From Acinetobacter sp. HR7 (GTDB lineage Bacteria; Pseudomonadota; Gammaproteobacteria; Pseudomonadales; Moraxellaceae), in the NCBI RefSeq assembly GCF_000773685.1, contig NZ_JPQO01000220.1, positions 1 to 47,057 on the forward strand: DNA of 47,057 bases. Direction: 5' to 3'. Both the position numbers and the translations under genes were made by a program. Within the stretch, counting starts at the first letter, position 1. Each line of letters opens with the position of its first letter. Shown here one piece after another: positions 44,946-47,057 of the stretch. A model generated the notes under the pieces. It saw nothing but the letters and a program-made list of their open reading frames with translations. It ran no database searches and was not told the origin of the DNA.

Positions 44946-45830
44946 ATGACACAACAAACGTCTGCAGGTTTAAAGTTTAGAGAAGCATTAGAAACTGAGA
45001 AACCTTTACAAATTATTGGAACCGTAAATGCCTATGCCGCGATGATGGCAAAACAGGTTGGTTATAAAGCCATTTATGTCTCCGGTGCTGGTGTCGCGAA
45101 CTACTCCTATGGTCTGCCTGACCTGGGTATGACCAGTCTGGATAATGTCCTGGAAGATGTCCGCCGTATTACTGAACGTGTCGATACGCCATTGTTGGTG
45201 GATATTGATACTGGCTGGGGCGGTGCCTTTAATATTGCCCGCACTATTAAACAAATGATTTCTGCCGGCGCAGCAGCAGTACATATTGAAGACCAGGTGG
45301 CACAGAAGCGTTGTGGTCACCGTCCGAATAAAGAAATCGTCTCCCAACAGGAAATGGTGGATCGTATTAAGGCAGCAGTTGATGCTAAAACTGATTCCAA
45401 CTTTGTAGTGATGGCACGTACCGATGCCTTGCAAAAAGAAGGCTTGCAAGGTGTGATTGACCGTGCCTGTGCCTGTGTTGAAGCGGGTGCCGATGCCATT
45501 TTTGCCGAAGCCATGACCGACATCACCATGTATAAAACTGTGTGCGACGCAGTGGGTGTGCCGGTATTGGCCAATATCACTGAATTTGGTGATACACCGT
45601 ACTACACCACAGATGAACTGGCTGAGCAGGGCATTCGCATGGTGCTATATCCATTATCCGCAACCCGTGCAATGCAGAAAGCCGCGTTGGAAGTGATGCA
45701 CTCCATTCGCGAGCATGGCACGCAGGTGCATGTACTGGACAAGATGCAGCAGCGTAAAGAACTTTATGAATTTTTAGATTATCACAGCTTTGAAGACACC
45801 TTAGATAAACTGTTCAAGCAGGAGAATTAA
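44946..45830 (+). CDS. prpB: 2-methylisocitrate lyase
   Basis: PrpB cleaves 2-methylisocitrate to pyruvate and succinate, the last step of the methylcitrate cycle for propionate. The 294 residues show the isocitrate-lyase fold, with DIDTGWGG for the metal site and the catalytic KRCGH motif whose cysteine is Cys123, the same number as in E. coli PrpB. GGAAAGGGAAG precedes the ATG. It is 4 bases from prpC. Confidence 0.96.
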   Translation: MTQQTSAGLKFREALETEKPLQIIGTVNAYAAMMAKQVGYKAIYVSGAGVANYSYGLPDLGMTSLDNVLEDVRRITERVDTPLLVDIDTGWGGAFNIARTIKQMISAGAAAVHIEDQVAQKRCGHRPNKEIVSQQEMVDRIKAAVDAKTDSNFVVMARTDALQKEGLQGVIDRACACVEAGADAIFAEAMTDITMYKTVCDAVGVPVLANITEFGDTPYYTTDELAEQGIRMVLYPLSATRAMQKAALEVMHSIREHGTQVHVLDKMQQRKELYEFLDYHSFEDTLDKLFKQEN

Positions 45831-45834
45831 AACA

Positions 45835-46977
45835 ATGGCTGAAGGAAAAGTACTGACAGGCGCAGGATTGCGTGGACAAGTTGCAGGGAAAACTGCACTT
45901 TCAACAGTAGGCAAAAGCGGCGCTGGTCTGACCTATCGTGGTTACGATGTACAGGATCTGGCAGAACACTGTCAGTTTGAAGAAGTGGCCTATCTGATTT
46001 TCTTTGGTGAATTGCCAACCGCTGAACAGCTTGCAGCTTATAAAGCCAAACTGAAGTCATTACGTAGCCTGCCACAAGCACTGAAAGAAGTTCTGGAGCG
46101 TATTCCTGCGGACTCGCATCCGATGGATGTGATGCGTACTGGTGTATCGATGCTAGGCAATCTGGAAACAGAAAAATCATTTGCCGAACAGCAGGACGTG
46201 GCGGATCGTATTCTGGCAACATTACCGGCGATTATCTGTTACTGGTATCGCTATAGCCACGACGGCATCCGTATTGAAGAAAATACCGATGATGATTCGA
46301 TCGGTGCTCAGTTCTTGCATTTGCTACGTGGTGAAAAGCCAAATGCGCTACATGAGCAGGTGATGAATGTATCGTTGATTCTGTATGCAGAGCATGAATT
46401 CAATGCTTCTACATTTACAGCACGTGTTTGTGCTTCAACGCTATCTGATCTGCATTCTTGTATCACCGGTGCAATTGGTTCATTACGTGGTCCACTGCAT
46501 GGCGGTGCCAATGAAGCTGCAATGGACATGATTGAAAACTGGAAGTCACCAGAAGAAGCTGAACGTGAAATGTTGGGCATGCTGGAACGTAAAGAGAAGA
46601 TCATGGGCTTCGGTCATGCGATCTACAAAGACAATGATCCGCGTAATGGCATTATTAAGCAATGGTCACAAAAGCTAGCGAAAGATGTGGGTGATACCGT
46701 GCTTTATCCAGTATCTGTCCGTTGTGAAGAAGTGATGTGGCGTGAGAAGAAATTATTCTGTAATGCTGATTTCTTCCATGCATCTGCTTACCACTTCATG
46801 GGCATTCCAACCAAACTATTCACGCCAATCTTCGTGATGTCACGTGTTACCGGTTGGGCAGCGCATGTCATGGAACAACGTGCCGATAACCGTATTATCC
46901 GTCCAAGTGCGGATTATATTGGTCCTGAATTGCGCAAGGTTGTGCCAATTTCTGAGCGTAGTGCTGTAGCAGTTTAA
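45835..46977 (+). CDS. prpC: 2-methylcitrate synthase
   Basis: PrpC condenses propionyl-CoA with oxaloacetate. The 380-residue protein has the citrate-synthase triad at His222 (GPLHGGAN), His261 (GFGHAIYK) and Asp312 (NADFFHASAYHFMGIP). The short length and next-door prpB favour PrpC over GltA. It is followed within 20 bases by a strong terminator, so acnD/prpF or prpD are not on this transcript as seen. Confidence 0.95.
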   Translation: MAEGKVLTGAGLRGQVAGKTALSTVGKSGAGLTYRGYDVQDLAEHCQFEEVAYLIFFGELPTAEQLAAYKAKLKSLRSLPQALKEVLERIPADSHPMDVMRTGVSMLGNLETEKSFAEQQDVADRILATLPAIICYWYRYSHDGIRIEENTDDDSIGAQFLHLLRGEKPNALHEQVMNVSLILYAEHEFNASTFTARVCASTLSDLHSCITGAIGSLRGPLHGGANEAAMDMIENWKSPEEAEREMLGMLERKEKIMGFGHAIYKDNDPRNGIIKQWSQKLAKDVGDTVLYPVSVRCEEVMWREKKLFCNADFFHASAYHFMGIPTKLFTPIFVMSRVTGWAAHVMEQRADNRIIRPSADYIGPELRKVVPISERSAVAV

Positions 46978-46991
46978 TACGGTATGTGATT

Positions 46992-47024
46992 TAAAAAAGC
47001 GGTGATCAGTTCACCGCTTTTTTA
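46992..47024 (+). terminator. Terminator after prpC
   Basis: An AAAAAAGCGGTGA / TCACCGCTTTTTT stem with a 5-base loop and T tail. Confidence 0.94.
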
Positions 47025-47038
47025 TTTCTTATATTCTA

Positions 47039-47057
47039 GGACTTACGCATTGACGGA
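47039..47057. mobile_element. Possible insertion-sequence end at the right edge (tentative)
   Basis: The last 19 bases begin GGACTTACGCATTGAC, which resembles the outer end of some IS5-group elements as I remember them. Only one end is visible, so no inverted repeat or target duplication can be tested. Confidence 0.25.

Overview
The window looks like ordinary chromosome from a gammaproteobacterium of the Acinetobacter type (Moraxellaceae). This rests on recognising several protein families (aspartase, IscRSUA-HscBA-Fdx, PhaI-type phasin, OMPLA with the Acinetobacter-like N-terminal segment, ClpS/ClpA, PrpB/PrpC), on moderate-to-low GC, and on many short hairpin-plus-T terminators. Species cannot be assigned by eye. 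There is no CRISPR array, prophage, complete insertion sequence, tRNA or rRNA gene that I can see.

Layout. 1-5.3 kb: the 3' part of aspartase (aspA), a small unknown gene and mfd. 5.6-7.6 kb: a HIT-family protein and a membrane-anchored class III adenylate cyclase. 7.6-13.1 kb (minus strand): the full isc iron-sulfur operon iscR-iscS-iscU-iscA-hscB-hscA-fdx, driven by a promoter that overlaps a perfect IscR type 1 site and punctuated by two internal hairpins. 13.2-20.3 kb: a UbiJ-like SCP2 protein, a phasin, HU, PpiD, a frameshifted exported alpha/beta hydrolase, a DUF2797 protein and two small conserved genes. 20.4-22.4 kb (minus): a tightly coupled PfkB kinase / Rieske protein / YqiJ-like membrane protein cluster. 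22.6-27.3 kb: a GNAT acetyltransferase, a PreP-like M16 peptidase and outer-membrane phospholipase A. 27.4-31.1 kb (minus): a KtrAB-type potassium channel pair and threonine deaminase. 31.2-35.6 kb: rpiA, a YgjP-like metallopeptidase, a sulfonate-type binding lipoprotein and a four-domain rhodanese broken by a frameshift. 35.8-40.8 kb: argC, an unknown membrane protein, clpS-clpA and a YnfA-like protein. 40.9-47.0 kb: a small exported protein, an MHS-family MFS transporter, argF, a TetR regulator, and prpB-prpC of the 2-methylcitrate cycle.

How the genes work together. Functional units visible here are the iron-sulfur assembly machine with its IscR autoregulation, the ClpS-ClpA adaptor/unfoldase pair, the KtrA-KtrB K+ uptake pair with a 4-nt overlap, and PrpB-PrpC for propionate use next to a divergent TetR gene. 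The rest are mostly single housekeeping genes with their own terminators.

Points that stand out are two clear coding-frame breaks (exported hydrolase, four-domain rhodanese), a possible third at the extreme left edge in aspA, the regulatory architecture of the isc operon, a composite intergenic hairpin element after rpiA, and a right edge that may be the start of an insertion sequence. I did not find a convincing novel multi-gene system.
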